From Bufo bufo (taxonomy: Eukaryota; Chordata; Amphibia; Anura; Bufonidae), in the NCBI RefSeq assembly GCF_905171765.1, contig NC_053392.1, positions 338,489,010 through 338,553,009 of the forward strand: a stretch of DNA of 64,000 bases, in the 5' to 3' direction. Position numbers and translations under genes: made by a program. How positions within the stretch are numbered: position 1 is the first letter of the stretch; each line of letters begins with the position of its first letter. The notes beneath the pieces are model-generated. The model was not told the origin of the DNA, did no database searches, and worked only from the letters and a program-made list of their open reading frames with translations. This document shows, piece by piece, positions 46,939 to 59,657 of the stretch.

Positions 46939-47460
46939 GTGTCAGCCTCTCTGGTGGTTGGGACCGTGGGAATACTTACAAAAAACACGTAAGAAAATAT
47001 GAAAACAGACAATTTTTTCATTTTTCATTTTCCCAAAAACAAAAATAATAAATATATCAGGGGGAGAAAACAGAACTGGATCGCACATCCACAATGCTAT
47101 GCTTTGATCTAAATAAACTCGCTACTCAGCACCATATTGAAGTGTACAGCCCCCATACCCATACTACATACTGTACAAGAGGCATTAGTGTACATTTTGA
47201 TCAAAAGCATAAGCCCACTCACCACACCAAGGTCGCCTCTTTGAGTGGGAACTACTCTGTCACGCATTGTGCTGCGCCTTTTTGTCAAAGTGGCACTTCC
47301 CTAGTAGGCGGCGGGACCCAGGAGTCAAACAAAGAAATGTGTCAGCCTCTCTGGTGTTTGGGTCGTGGGAATACTTACAGAAACACTTAAGAAAATATGA
47401 AAACAGACTATTTTTTTTATTTCTTCATTTTCCCAAAAACAAAAAAATAATAAAAATGAC
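46939..47460. repeat. Dispersed local duplication, about 120 bp, 398 bp apart
   Basis: GTGTCAGCCTCTCTGGTG followed by GTGGGAATACTTACA and AAGAAAATATGAAAACAGAC occurs at about 46940-47060 and again at about 47338-47460, with scattered differences. The text between is not repeated. No coding content is supported. Confidence 0.65.
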
Positions 47461-47464
47461 ATAA

Positions 47465-48749
47465 AATGTCTCACTTATCAGAAAAAAACGCAGACATTAT
47501 CTAAATGACCAAATAGGAAAAGAAAAGTTATGGCATTTAAAGACACATTTACTAAATAATTGGAAGATGTGTCTGTTAGGGAAGGGGGGGGGGAATGGTC
47601 TTGAATTAGTCAATAATTATTGTCATTTACTTAGAGAAGATTAAAAACTAAAGAAAATGGCATTTCTCTGTAAGCAGAAGGAGCTGTTCCCTGACTATAA
47701 ACTTCAAGCACATTTGGCCACAGGACAGCAAAACCATCGTTCTACGAATAGTTTTCAATGCTGATTTGTGTAGTAACATGCCTAGAGATGCGTGTCTGCC
47801 CTGTCGCCCTCATCCAAGACTCCAGAATCATAATTAGGCTTTCCTTCACAAAGATTCAGTTCACTGCATAGCCCCGTACCTAAATTCCCAGGCTTGATGG
47901 GGCCCAACCTTGGCACCTAACACAGGGGCCCACTCCGTGCAATCATTCCATCCTCTTACTCAGTGTCTCACAACTGATAGGTGTTACACGCTGCAGTTCG
48001 TTCTTCCTGACTAGCAAAAAACGTTGGCATCAGAACGTTGTATTTGGGCCTGGAATTACCGTTCTTCTGGAGTAGCAAGGAAACGTGGCATCAGGACATT
48101 GTATTAGGCCTTGGGACTCCCCTCTAAGAGCTAAAACTGAGAGCTGCTTTGTATGAGCATCCCTGACTCAGTCAGACTTAGGTCACCCTTCTATTACAGG
48201 GACAGCCATTCATCTGAAATGAAATACCTGGCTGGATGTGGATGGTCGAGGCGTCCCCCAGCAAAATCAGCTGTTTTCTGGAGATGTTGAGAGAACATCA
48301 GCTGATGACTCCAGCGGCCACATTTTCAGTGAACAAGGAGTGAAGGAGTGACAGCTCCTTTAACTTAGGGGTTTGCTACGAGGTCTGAAATAATTTAGGG
48401 TTCTGGTCAGAGGTTAGAATACATTTTTTGGCTTGGTTTGGGTCTGAATTAATTGAGAGGTCAGGTCTGGGGTCTCAATTACATATACAGCAAGCTGTAA
48501 TACACAGTGTGCTCTGACTCCTTTTTCCTGCTTCCAGTACATCAACTTCAGGAACTGAATGTTCACTTGTCACCTTATATGTATAATCCACAATTGATAT
48601 TGACACAATATAATGTTATTCAGTTCACCTACAGTATGTGGTTCCAATGTTATGGCTCATCGGTGTGTAATGTACTGTGCATCACAGTTGGGCAGCCATA
48701 TAGCAGAGCAAGTTTTCATTGCAACTTCAATTCTGATGCCCTTTCCTTA
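47465..48749. other. Non-coding stretch before the hAT element
   Basis: Mixed sequence without recognised ends or genes. Near 47875-47945 the phrase GATGGGGCCCAACCTTGGCACC resembles the GGGCCC-rich frog repeats seen elsewhere. Confidence 0.4.
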
Positions 48750-49377
48750 GGCTAGGCCAGTGGTCGGCAAAGTGCGGCTCGCGAGCCACAAGCGGCTCTT
48801 TAGACCCTTGAATGCGGCTCTTTGGTGTGGGCTCCTACGGCGAAACCAACCCATCCTGCACTACAGAGGAATCTTGCCTGTGGGACGCATTTGCGTTCCA
48901 CAAAGCAAGAGAGGGCATGTTGCTCCTGCACCGGGTCCAGAGTCCTGCCCTTGCACCTCTGTCACTGACCTGACATCAGTGACATTGCTCCGCCTCTCCC
49001 TCTCCCCAGTTCTTATGTTGGACACTGACCAGCAACAGGACGACCCGATGTGGGCGTAGCTATAATAGCCACGCCCCTTTTCTACCCGCGATTCCTGCAG
49101 CCTGATTGAACCTTCCAATCTTCCATGCCCAGCAAGCTGAACATCTGTTGGATTGCCACAACTGCACCATTGATGTGAGTAGCTGGGGAATTACTGCGGT
49201 TATATTCATCTTTCCCAGACTGTGCACATGTGACCTGCAGTACAGTAGGAAAGCTGGGGGAATTATATCATGAAATGTCATCCAGCTTCCCTGCTATCCT
49301 GCATGGCACAAGTGCAGAGGCATTAGAGTATGGGGGAGAGGCACAGCAGGAAAGCTGGGTGTCTATATATGTGTATT

Positions 49378-51580
49378 GTATATGTGAGCGTCCATGTATG
49401 TGGTGACTGTGTGTATGAGTGCGCCCCTGTATGTGAAGAGTATGTGTATGAGTGCGTCCATGTATGTGTGGAGAGTGTGTGTATAAGTGCATCTATGTAT
49501 ATGGTGAGCGCATGTATGAGTGCGTCCATGTATGTGGAGAGTGCGTGTATGAGTGCATCTATGTATATGGTGAGCACATGTATGAATGCATCTATGTATA
49601 TGTTGAGTGCGTGTATGAGTGTGTCCATGTACTGTATGTGGAGAGTGTGTGAATAAATTCATCTATGTATACATTGAGTGTGTGTATGAGTGCATCTATG
49701 TATGTGGAGAGTGCGTCCATATATGTGGAGAATGCGTGTATGACTGCGTCCATGTATGTGGAGAGTGCATCCATGTATGTGGAGAGTGTGTGTATGACTG
49801 CGTCCATGTATGTGGAGACTGCGTCCATTTATGTGGAGAGTGTGTGTATAACTGCATCCATGTGTGTGGAGACTGCGTCCATGTATGTGGAGAGTGTGTC
49901 CATCACTGCATCCATGTATGTGGAGACTGTGTCCATGTATGTGGAGAGTGTGTCCATCACTGCGTCCATGTATGTGGAGAGTGCGTGTATAACTGCGTCT
50001 ATGTATGTGGAGAGTGTGTGTATGACTGCGTCCATGTATGTGGAGACTGCGTCCATGTATGTGGAGAGTGTGTCCATCACTGCGTCCATGTATGTGGAGA
50101 ATGCGTGTATGACTGCGTCCATGTATGTGGAGAGTGCATCCATGTATGTGGAGAGTGCATGTATGACTGCGTCCATGTATGTGGAGAGTGCATGTATGAC
50201 TGCGTCCATGTATGTGGAGAGTGCGTGTATGACTGCGTCCATGTATGTGGAGAGTGCGTGTATGACTGCGTCCATGTATGTGGAGAGTGCGTGTATGACT
50301 GCGTCCATGTATGTGGAGAGTGCGTGTATGACTGCGTCCATGTATGTGCAGAGTGCGTGTATGACTGCGTCCATGTATGTGGAGAGTGCGTGTATGACTG
50401 CGTCCATGTATGTGGAGAGTGCGTGTATGACTGTGTCCATGTTTATGGTGAGCGCATGTATGACTGCATCCATGTATGTGGAGAGTGCGTGTATGACTGC
50501 GTCCATGTATGTGGAGAGTGCGTGTATGACTGTGTCCATGTATATGGTGAGCGCGTGTATGACTGCGTCCATGTATGTGGAGAGCGCATGTATGACTGCG
50601 TCCATGTATGTGGAGAGTGCGTGTATGACTGCGTCCATGTATGTGGAGAGTGCATGTATGACTGCGTCCATGTATGTGGAGAGTGCGTGTATGACTGCGT
50701 CCATGTATGTGGAGAGTGCGTGTATGACTGCGTCCATGTATGTGGAGAGTGCGTGTATAACTGCATCCATGTATGTGGAGAGTGCGTGTATGACTGCGTC
50801 CATGTATGTGGAGAGTGCATGTATGACTGCGTCCATGTATGTGGAGAGTGCATGTATGACTGCGTCCATGTATGTGAAGAGTGCGTGTATGACTGCGTCC
50901 ATGTATGTGGAGAGTGCATTTATGACTGCGTCCATGTATGTGGAGAGTGCGTTTATGACTGCGTCCATGTATGTGGAGAGTGCATGTATGACTGCGTCCA
51001 TGTATGTGGAGAGTGCGTGTATGACTGTGTCCATGTATGTGGAGAGTGCGTGTATGACTGTGTCCATGTATATGGTGAGCATGCTGTATGACTGCGTCCA
51101 TGTATGACTGCGTCCATGTATGTGGAGAGTGCGTGTATGACTGCGTCCATGTATGTGGAGAGTGCGTGTATAAGTGCGTCCATGTATGTGGAGAGTGCGT
51201 GTATGACTGTGTCCATGTATATGGTGAGCGCATGTATGACTGCGTCCATGTATGTGGAGAGTGCGTGTATGACTGCGTCCATGTATGTGGAGAGTGCGTG
51301 TATGACTGTGTCCATGTATATGGTGAGCGTGTGTATGACTGCGTCCATGTATGTGGAGAGCGCATGTATGACTGCGTCCATGTATGTGGAGAGTGCGTGT
51401 ATGACTGCGTCCATGTATGTGGAGAGTGCGTGTATTAGTGCATCTATGTATATGGTGAGCGCATGTATGAGTGCGTCCATGTATGTGGAGAGTGTGTGTA
51501 TGAGTGCATCTATGTATATGGTGAGCGCATGTATGAGTGCGTCCATGTATGTGGAGAGTGCGTGTATGAGTGCGTCCATG
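49378..51580. repeat. 33-bp minisatellite block 1
   Basis: The unit is 33 bp: CTGCGTCCATGTATGTGGAG followed by AGTGCGTGTATGA. About 65 units are present. The left 300 bp and the right 150 bp are more degenerate and have a 66-bp dimer form with CATCTATGTATATGGTGAGC; the centre is most uniform. That pattern fits homogenisation by unequal exchange. The block lies inside the hAT element. Confidence 0.95.
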
Positions 51581-51755
51581 GCTGCAGTATGAAAGGTACA
51601 GAGGCTAAAATACTTGTGTATATGTAGAGGTAAATCAGACATGTCTATTACAATTGCAGCGCATGCACTACTTTTTTGCGGTGCGGAGGCACAGCCAGAA
51701 GCACCACGGAAGCACTCTGTAGCACTCATATCCCAGATCCTGGACCCATTGAAGT

Positions 51756-51815
51756 GAATGGGTCCATGATGCGGGCTGCACACGGCTGTGTGCAGCCCGC
51801 ATCATGGACCCATTC
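51756..51815. repeat. Perfect hairpin, 28-bp arms, in the hAT right body
   Basis: The left arm 51756-51783 (GAATGGGTCCATGATGCGGG then CTGCACAC) is exactly complementary to 51788-51815 with a GGCT loop. The same hairpin is duplicated at 53709-53768. It carries the ATGGGTCC motif found in other foldback elements here. Confidence 0.85.
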
Positions 51816-51944
51816 ATTTCAGCATGCGCTTCCTTCCTATATATTTTAGGTTTTAAAAATGTGGCTCTCCAAAAAAATTTCAATCGTGGTTTTGGCAATA
51901 TTTGGCTCAGTTGACAAAAAAGTTTGCCCACCACTGGGCTAGGC

Positions 51945-52395
51945 CATCAGTGCTTGATTTCTTGGAGTCTGCCATGTCCCCCTTCATAGTATACACAGGC
52001 ACAATGCACAGCCCCTTTCTGCAGACCATGCACAATTCTAATAGGCCACACATCCTTTTCATGACATGGCACTGCCCCCTCGGTGTACATTTCGGTGCCA
52101 GAGCTGCATCTGATCCCACACACAGGTTCATGGAGGACTATAGTACGGGAAGTGCCAGAATGCTTCCGTGATGCCCAGGAGATTTGCCAACTCATGCAAT
52201 AGATCTCTACATTTTTCAGGAGCCTCCTGAATATTCTTCTTTTTTCTTTTCTTTTTGCTTTTTATCCCAAATACAGAATTAAATTAAACATACTGCAAAA
52301 AAAGTTAAATACAAAAGCAGAGAAATAAAAATTTAGAAAATTTAGAAAAAGAGTCTCTTAATGGCTTGGATAATGAAATCATCCCAAAGTTACAG
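51945..52395. repeat. hAT flanking segment, amplified copy 1 (451 bp)
   Basis: Unique DNA next to the hAT element begins CATCAGTGCTTGATTTCTTG and ends CCCAAAGTTACAG, where it joins a new minisatellite block directly. Complete and shortened copies lie at 53898-54348 (451 bp) and at 55558-55797, 57155-57394 and 59658-59897 (240 bp each). Only the last copy continues into unrelated DNA after TTACAG. Confidence 0.9.
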
Positions 52396-53533
52396 TATGT
52401 GGAGAGTGCGTGTATGACTGCGTCCATATATGTGGAGAGTGCATGTATGACTGCGTCCATGTATGTGGAGAGTGCGTGTATGACAGTGTGCATGTATAAC
52501 TGCGTCCATGTATGTGGAGAGTGCGTGTATGACTGCGTCCATGTATGTGGAGAGTGCGTGTATGACTGCGTCCATGTATGTGGAGAGTGCGTGTATGACT
52601 GCGTCCATGTATGTAAAGAGTGCGTTTATGACTGCGTCCATGTATGTGGAGAGTGCGTGTATGACTGCGTCCATGTATGTGGAGAGTGCGTGTATGACTG
52701 CGTCCATGTATGTGGAGAGTGAATGTATTACTGCGTCCATGTATGTGGAGAGTGCGTGTATGACTGCGTCCATGTATGTGGAGAGTGCGTGTATAACTGC
52801 GTCCATGTATGTGGAGAGTGCATGTATGACTGCGTCCATGTATGTGGAGAGTGCGTGTATGACTGCGTCCATGTATGTGGAGAGTGCGTGTATGACTGCG
52901 TCCATGTATGTGGAGAGCGCGTGTATGACTGTGTCCATGTATATGGTGAGCGCATGTATGACTGCGTCCATGTATGTGGAGAGCGCGTGTATGACTGCGT
53001 CCATGTATGTGGAGAGTGCGTGTATGACTGTGTCCATGTATATGGTGAGCGCATGTATGACTGCGTCTATGTATGTGGAGAGTGCATGTATGACTGCGTC
53101 CATGTATGTGGAGAGTGCGTGTATGACTGCGTCCATGTATGTGGAGAGTGCGTGTATGAGTGCGTCCATGTATGTGGAGAGTGCGTGTATGACTGTGTCC
53201 ATGTATATGGTGAGCGCATGTATGACTGCGTCCATGTATGTGGAGAGTGCGTGTATGACTGTGTCCATGTATATGGTGAGCGCGTGTATGACTGCGTCCA
53301 TGTATGTGGAGAGCGCATGTATGACTGCGTCCATGTATGTGGAGAGTGCGTGTATGACTGCGTCCATGTATGTGGAGAGTGCGTGTATGAGTGCATCTAT
53401 GTATATGGTGAGCGCATGTATGAGTGCGTCCATGTATGTGGAGAGTGTGTGTATGAGTGCATCTATGTATATGGTGAGCGCATGTATGAGTGCGTCCATG
53501 TATGTGGAGAGTGCCTGTATGAGTGCGTCCATG
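52396..53533. repeat. 33-bp minisatellite block 2
   Basis: It starts TATGTGGAGAGTGCGTGTAT right after TTACAG of the flank, without a hAT left body, which marks the duplication junction. A variant unit with ATGTAAAGAG lies at 52611 and serves as a marker for later blocks. About 34 units are present. Confidence 0.95.
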
Positions 53534-53889
53534 GCTGCAGTATGAAAGGTACAGAGGCTAAAATACTTGTGTATATGTAGAGGTAAATCAGACATGTCTA
53601 TTACAATTGCAGCGCATGCACTACTTTTTTGCGGTGCGGAGGCACAGCCAGAAGCACCACGGAAGCACTCTGTAGCACTCATATCCCAGATCCTGGACCC
53701 ATTGAAGTGAATGGGTCCATGATGCGGGCTGCACACGGCTGTGTGCAGCCCGCATCATGGACCCATTCATTTCAGCATGCGCTTCCTTCCTATATATTTT
53801 AGGTTTTAAAAATGTGGCTCTCCAAAAAAATTTCAATCGTGGTTTTGGCAATATTTGGCTCAGTTGACAAAAAAGTTTGCCCACCACTG
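53534..53889. mobile_element. Duplicated hAT right body and end
   Basis: This 356-bp copy matches 51581-51936 almost exactly, ends CCCACCACTG and is followed by the same GGCTAGGC at 53890-53897. It was copied by local tandem duplication, since its flank is copied too and it has no left end. Confidence 0.9.
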
Positions 53890-53897
53890 GGCTAGGC

Positions 53898-54348
53898 CAT
53901 CAGTGCTTGATTTCTTGGAGTCTGCCATGTCCCCCTTCGTATTATACACAGGCACAATGCACAGCCCCTTTCTGCAGACCATGCACAATTCTAATAGGCC
54001 ACACATCCTTTTCATGACATGGCACTGCCCCCTCGGTGTACATTTCGGTGCCAGAGCTGCATCTGATCCCACACACAGGTTCATGGAGGACTATAGTACG
54101 GGAAGTGCCAGAATGCTTCCGTGATGCCCAGGAGATTTGCCAACTCATGCAATAGATCTCTACATTTTTCAGGAGCCTCCTGAATATTCTTCTTTTTTCT
54201 TTTCTTTTTGCTTTTTATCCCAAATACAGAATTAAATTAAACATACTGCAAAAAAAGTTAAATACAAAAGCAGAGAAATAAAAATTTTGAAAATTTAGAA
54301 AAAGAGTCTCTTAATGGCTTGGATAATGAAATCATCCCAAAGTTACAG
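53898..54348. repeat. hAT flanking segment, amplified copy 2 (451 bp)
   Basis: Same length as copy 1 with a few substitutions, for example AAATTTTGAAAATTTAG in place of AAATTTAGAAAATTTAG near 54290, and CGTATTATACAC for CATAGTATACAC near 53940. Confidence 0.9.
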
Positions 54349-55557
54349 TATGTGGAGAGTGCGTGTATGACTGCGTCCATATATGTGGAGAGTGCATGTA
54401 TGACTGCGTCCATGTATGTGGAGAGTGCGTGTATGACAGTGTGCATGTATAACTGCATCCATGTATGTGGAGAGTGCGTGTATGACTGCGTCCATGTATG
54501 TGGAGAGTGCGTGTATGACTGCGTCCATGTATGTGGAGAGTGCGTGTATGACTGCGTCCATGTATGTAAAGAGTGCGTTTATGACTGCGTCCATGTATGT
54601 GGAGAGTGCGTGTATGACTGCGTCCATGTATGTGGAGAGTGCGTGTATGACTGCGTCCATGTATGTGGAGAGTGCATGTATTACTGCGACCATGTATGTG
54701 GAGAGTGCGTGTATGACTGCTTCCATGTATGTGGAGAGTGCGTGTATAACTGCGTCCATGTATGTGGAGAGTGCATGTATGACTGCGTCCATGTATGTGG
54801 AGAGTGCGTGTATGACTGCGTCCATGTATGTGGAGAGTGCGTGTATGACTGCGTCCATGTATGTGGAGAGCGCGTGTATGACTGTGTCCATGTATATGGT
54901 GAGCGCATGTATGACTGCGTCCATGTATGTGGAGAGCGCGTGTATGACTGCGTCCATGTATTTGGAGAGTGCGTGTATGACTGTGTCCATGTATATGGTG
55001 AGCGCATGTATGACTGCGTCCATGTATGTGGAGAGTGCATGTATGACTGCGTCCATGTATGTGGAGAGTGCGTGTATGACTGCGTCCATGTATGTGGAGA
55101 GTGCGTGTATGAGTGCGTCCATGTATGTGGAGAGTGCGTGTATGACTGTGTCCATGTATATGGTGAGCGCATGTATGACTGCGTCCATGTATGTGGTGAG
55201 TGCATGTATGACTGCGTCCATGTATGTGGAGAGTGGGTGTATGACTGCGTCCATGTATGTGGAGAGTGCGTGTATGACTGTGTCCATGTATATGGTGAGC
55301 GCGTGTATGACTGCGTCCATGTATGTGGAGAGCGCATGTATGACTGCGTCCATGTATGTGGAGAGCGCGTGTATGACTGCGTCCATGTATGTGGAGAGTG
55401 CGTGTATGACTGCGTCCATGTATGTGGAGAGTGCGTGTATGACTGCGTCCATGTATGTGGAGAGTGCGTGTATGAGTGCATCTATGTATATGGTGAGCGC
55501 ATGTATGAGTGCGTCCATGTATATGTTGAGTGCGTGTATGAGTGCGTCCATGTATGA
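54349..55557. repeat. 33-bp minisatellite block 3
   Basis: About 36 units with the ATGTAAAGAG marker at 54564. The block ends GTCCATGTATGA and joins CAGAATGCTTCCG of the flank directly. The hAT right body and 211 bp of flank are therefore deleted at this junction. Confidence 0.95.
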
Positions 55558-55797
55558 CAGAATGCTTCCGTGATGCCCAGGAGATTTGCCAACTCATGCA
55601 ATAGATCTCTACATTTTTCAGGAGCCTCCTGAATATTCTTCTTTTTTCTTTTCTTTTTGCTTTTTATCCCAAATACAGAATTAAATTAAACATACTGCAA
55701 AAAAAGTTAAATACAAAAGCAGAGAAATAAAAATTTTGAAAATTTAGAAAAAGAGTCTCTTAATGGCTTGGATAAAGAAATCATCCCAAAGTTACAG
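55558..55797. repeat. Shortened flanking segment, copy 3 (240 bp)
   Basis: It contains only the right 240 bp of the 451-bp flank. The deletion junction is identical in copies 3, 4 and 5. Confidence 0.9.
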
Positions 55798-57154
55798 TAT
55801 GTGGAGAGTGCGTGTATGACTGCGTCCATATATGTGGAGAGTGCATGTATGACTGCGTCCATGTATGTGGAGAGTGCGTGTATGACAGTGTGCATGTATA
55901 ACTGCGTCCATGTATGTGGAGAGTGCGTGTATGACTGCGTCCATGTATGTGGAGAGTGCGTGTATGACTGCGTCCATGTATGTGGAGAGTGCATGTATGA
56001 CTGCGTCCATGTATGTGGAGAGTGCGTGTATGACAGTGTGCATGTATAACTGCATCCATGTATGTGGAGAGTGCGTGTATGACTGCGTCCATGTATGTGG
56101 AGAGTGCGTGTATGACTGCGTCCATGTATGTGGAGAGTGCGTGTATGACTGCGTCCATGTATGTAAAGAGTGCGTTTATGACTGCGTCCATGTATGTGGA
56201 GAGTGCGTGTATGACTGCGTCCATGTATGTGGAGAGTGCGTGTATGACTGCGTCCATGTATGTGGAGAGTGCATGTATTACTGCGTCCATGTATGTGGAG
56301 AGTGCGTGTATGACTGCTTCCATGTATGTGGAGAGTGCGTGTATAACTGCGTCCATGTATGTGGAGAGTGCATGTATGACTGCGTCCATGTATGTGGAGA
56401 GTGCGTGTATGACTGCGTCCATGTATGTGGAGAGTGCGTGTATGACTGCGTCCATGTATGTGGAGAGCGCGTGTATGACTGTGTCCATGTATATGGTGAG
56501 CGCATGTATGACTGCGTCCATGTATGTGGAGAGCGCGTGTATGACTGCGTCCATGTATGTGGAGAGTGCGTGTATGACTGTGTCCATGTATATGGTGAGC
56601 GCATGTATGACTGCGTCCATGTATGTGGAGAGTGCATGTATGACTGCGTCCATGTATGTGGAGAGTGCGTGTATGACTGCGTCCATGTATGTGGAGAGTG
56701 CGTGTATGAGTGCGTCCATGTATGTGGAGAGTGCGTGTATGACTGTGTCCATGTATATGGTGAGCGCATGTATGACTGCGTCCATGTATGTGGTGAGTGC
56801 ATGTATGACTGCGTCCATGTATGTGGAGAGTGGGTGTATGACTGCGTCCATGTATGTGGAGAGTGCGTGTATGACTGTGTCCATGTATATGGTGAGCGCG
56901 TGTATGACTGCGTCCATGTATGTGGAGAGCGCATGTATGACTGCGTCCATGTATGTGGAGAGCGCGTGTATGACTGCGTCCATGTATGTGGAGAGTGCGT
57001 GTATGACTGCGTCCATGTATGTGGAGAGTGCGTGTATGACTGCGTCCATGTATGTGGAGAGTGCGTGTATGAGTGCATCTATGTATATGGTGAGCGCATG
57101 TATGAGTGCGTCCATGTATATGTTGAGTGCGTGTATGAGTGCGTCCATGTATGA
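55798..57154. repeat. 33-bp minisatellite block 4
   Basis: About 41 units, with the ATGTAAAGAG marker at 56161. An irregular GACAGTGTGCATGTATAACT unit occurs twice (about 55882 and 56030), so the beginning of this block was duplicated internally by about 148 bp. Confidence 0.95.
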
Positions 57155-57394
57155 CAGAATGCTTCCGTGATGCCCAGGAGATTTGCCAACTCATGCAATA
57201 GATCTCTACATTTTTCAGGAGCCTCCTGAATATTCTTCTTTTTTCTTTTCTTTTTGTTTTTTATCCCAAATACAGAATTAAATTAAACATACTGCAAAAA
57301 AAGTTAAATACAAAAGCAGAGAAATAAAAATTTTGAAAATTTAGAAAAAGAGTCTCTTAATGGCTTGGATAATGAAATTATCCCAAAGTTACAG
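57155..57394. repeat. Shortened flanking segment, copy 4 (240 bp)
   Basis: Same borders as copy 3. Private changes include TTTTTGTTTTTTATCCC and GAAATTATCCC. Confidence 0.9.
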
Positions 57395-59657
57395 TATGTG
57401 GAGAGTGCGTGTATGACTGCGTCCATATATGTGGAGAGTGCATGTATGACTGCGTCCATGTATGTGGAGAGTGCGTGTATGACAGTGTGCATGTATAACT
57501 GCATCCATGTATGTGGAGAGTGCGTGTATGACTGCGTCCATGTATGTGGAGAGTGCGTGTATGACTGCGTCCATGTATGTGGAGAGTGCGTGTATGACTG
57601 CGTCCATGTATGTAAAGAGTGCTTTTATGACTGCGTCCATGTATGTGGAGAGTGCGTGTATGACTGCGTCCATGTATGTGGAGAGTGCGTGTATGACTGC
57701 GTCCATGTATGTGGAGAGTGCATGTATTACTGCGTCCATGTATGTGGAGAGTGCGTGTATGACTGCGTCCATGTTTGTGGAGAGTGCGTGTATGACTGCG
57801 TCCATGTATGTGGAGAGTGCGTGTATGACTGCGTCCATGTATGTGGAGAGCGCGTGTATGACTGTGTCCATGTATATGGTGAGCGCATGTATGACTGCGT
57901 CCATGTATGTGGAGAGCGCGTGTATGACTGCGTCCATGTATGTGGAGAGTGCGTGTATGACTGTGTCCATGTATATGGTGAGCGCATGTATGACTGCGTC
58001 CATGTATGTGGAGAGTGCATGTATGACTGCGTCCATGTATGTGGAGAGTGCGTGTATGACTGCGTCCATGTATGTGGAGAGTGCGTGTATGAGTGCGTCC
58101 ATGTATGTGGAGAGTGCGTGTATGACTGTGTCCATGTATATGGTGAGCGCATGTATGACTGCGTCCATGTATATGGTGAGCGCATGTATGACTGCGTCCA
58201 TGTATGTGGAGAGCGCGTGTATGACTGCGTCCATGTATGTGGAGAGTGCGTGTATGACTGTGTCCATGTATATGGTGAGCGCATGTATGACTGCGTCCAT
58301 GTATGTGGAGAGTGCATGTATGACTGCGTCCATGTATGTGGAGAGTGCGTGTATGACTGCGTCCATGTATGTGGAGAGTGCGTGTATGAGTGCGTCCATG
58401 TATGTGGAGAGTGCGTGTATGACTGTGTCCATGTATATGGTGAGCGCATGTATGACTGCGTCCATGTATGTGGTGAGTGCATGTATGACTGCGTCCATGT
58501 ATGTGGAGAGTGGGTGTATGACTGCGTCCATGTATGTGGAGAGTGCGTGTATGACTGTGTCCATGTATATGGTGAGCGCGTGTATGACTGCGTCCATGTA
58601 TGTGGAGAGCGCATGTATGACTGCGTCCATGTATGTGGAGAGCGCGTGTATGACTGCGTCCATGTATGTGGAGAGTGCGTGTATGACTGCGTCCATGTAT
58701 GTGGAGAGTGCGTGTATGACTGCGTCCATGTGTGTGGAGTGTGTGTATGACTGCGTCCATGTATGTAAAGAGTGCGTTTATGACTGCGTCCATGTATGTG
58801 GAGAGTGCGTGTATGACTGCGTCCATGTATGTGGAGAGTGCGTGTATGACTGCGTCCATGTATGTGGAGAGTGCATGTATTACTGCGTCCATGTATGTGG
58901 AGAGTGCGTGTATGACTGCGTCCATGTATGTGGAGAGTGCGTGTATGACTGCGTCCATGTATGTGGAGAGTGCGTGTATGACTGCGTCCATGTATGTGGA
59001 GAGCGCGTGTATGACTATGTCCATGTATATGGTGAGCGCATGTATGACTGCATCCATGTATGTGGAGAGCGCGTGTATGACTGCGTCCATGTATGTGGAG
59101 AGTGCGTGTATGACTGTGTCCATGTATATGGTGAGCGCATGTATGACTGCGTCCATGTATGTGGAGAGTGCATGTATGACTGCGTCCATGTATGTGGAGA
59201 GTGCGTGTATGACTGCGTCCATGTATGTGGAGAGTGCGTGTATGAGTGCGTCCATGTATGTGGAGAGTGCGTGTATGACTGTGTCCATGTATATGGTGAG
59301 CGCATGTATGACTGCGTCCATGTATGTGGTGAGTGCATGTATGACTGCGTCCATGTATGTGGAGAGTGGGTGTATGACTGCGTCCATGTATGTGGAGAGT
59401 GCGTGTATGACTGTGTCCATGTATATGGTGAGCGCGTGTATGACTGCGTCCATGTATGTGGAGAGCGCATGTATGACTGCGTCCATGTATGTGGAGAGTG
59501 CGTGTATGACTGCGTCCATGTATGTGGAGAGTGCGTGTATGACTGCGTCCATGTATGTGGAGAGTGCGTGTATGAGTGCATCTATGTATATGGTGAGCGC
59601 ATGTATGAGTGCGTCCATGTATATGTTGAGTGCGTGTATGAGTGCGTCCATGTATGA
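57395..59657. repeat. 33-bp minisatellite block 5 (two blocks fused)
   Basis: The ATGTAAAGAG marker occurs twice, at 57610 and 58763, and the order of variant units after each marker is nearly the same. An irregular junction with GTGTGTGGAGTGTGTGTATG lies at about 58730-58750. Two arrays have therefore been joined without the flanking segment between them. About 68 units are present. Confidence 0.93.

Larger units (their letters stand above)
48758..51936. mobile_element. Non-autonomous hAT element containing a minisatellite
   Basis: The left end CAGTGGTCGGCAAAGTGCGG and the right end TTTGCCCACCACTG form a 15-bp inverted repeat with mismatches. An identical 8-bp duplication GGCTAGGC flanks it at 48750-48757 and 51937-51944. 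CAGTGGT ends with an 8-bp duplication are diagnostic of hAT. No transposase is present. About 620 bp of left body precede, and 356 bp of right body follow, a 33-bp tandem array that fills the centre. The right body contains a perfect 28-bp-arm hairpin at 51756-51815. Confidence 0.85.

Noticed and set aside
49378..59657. CRISPR-like repeat array
   Set aside because: Units are contiguous 33-mers without unique spacers, there are no cas genes, and the DNA is vertebrate.
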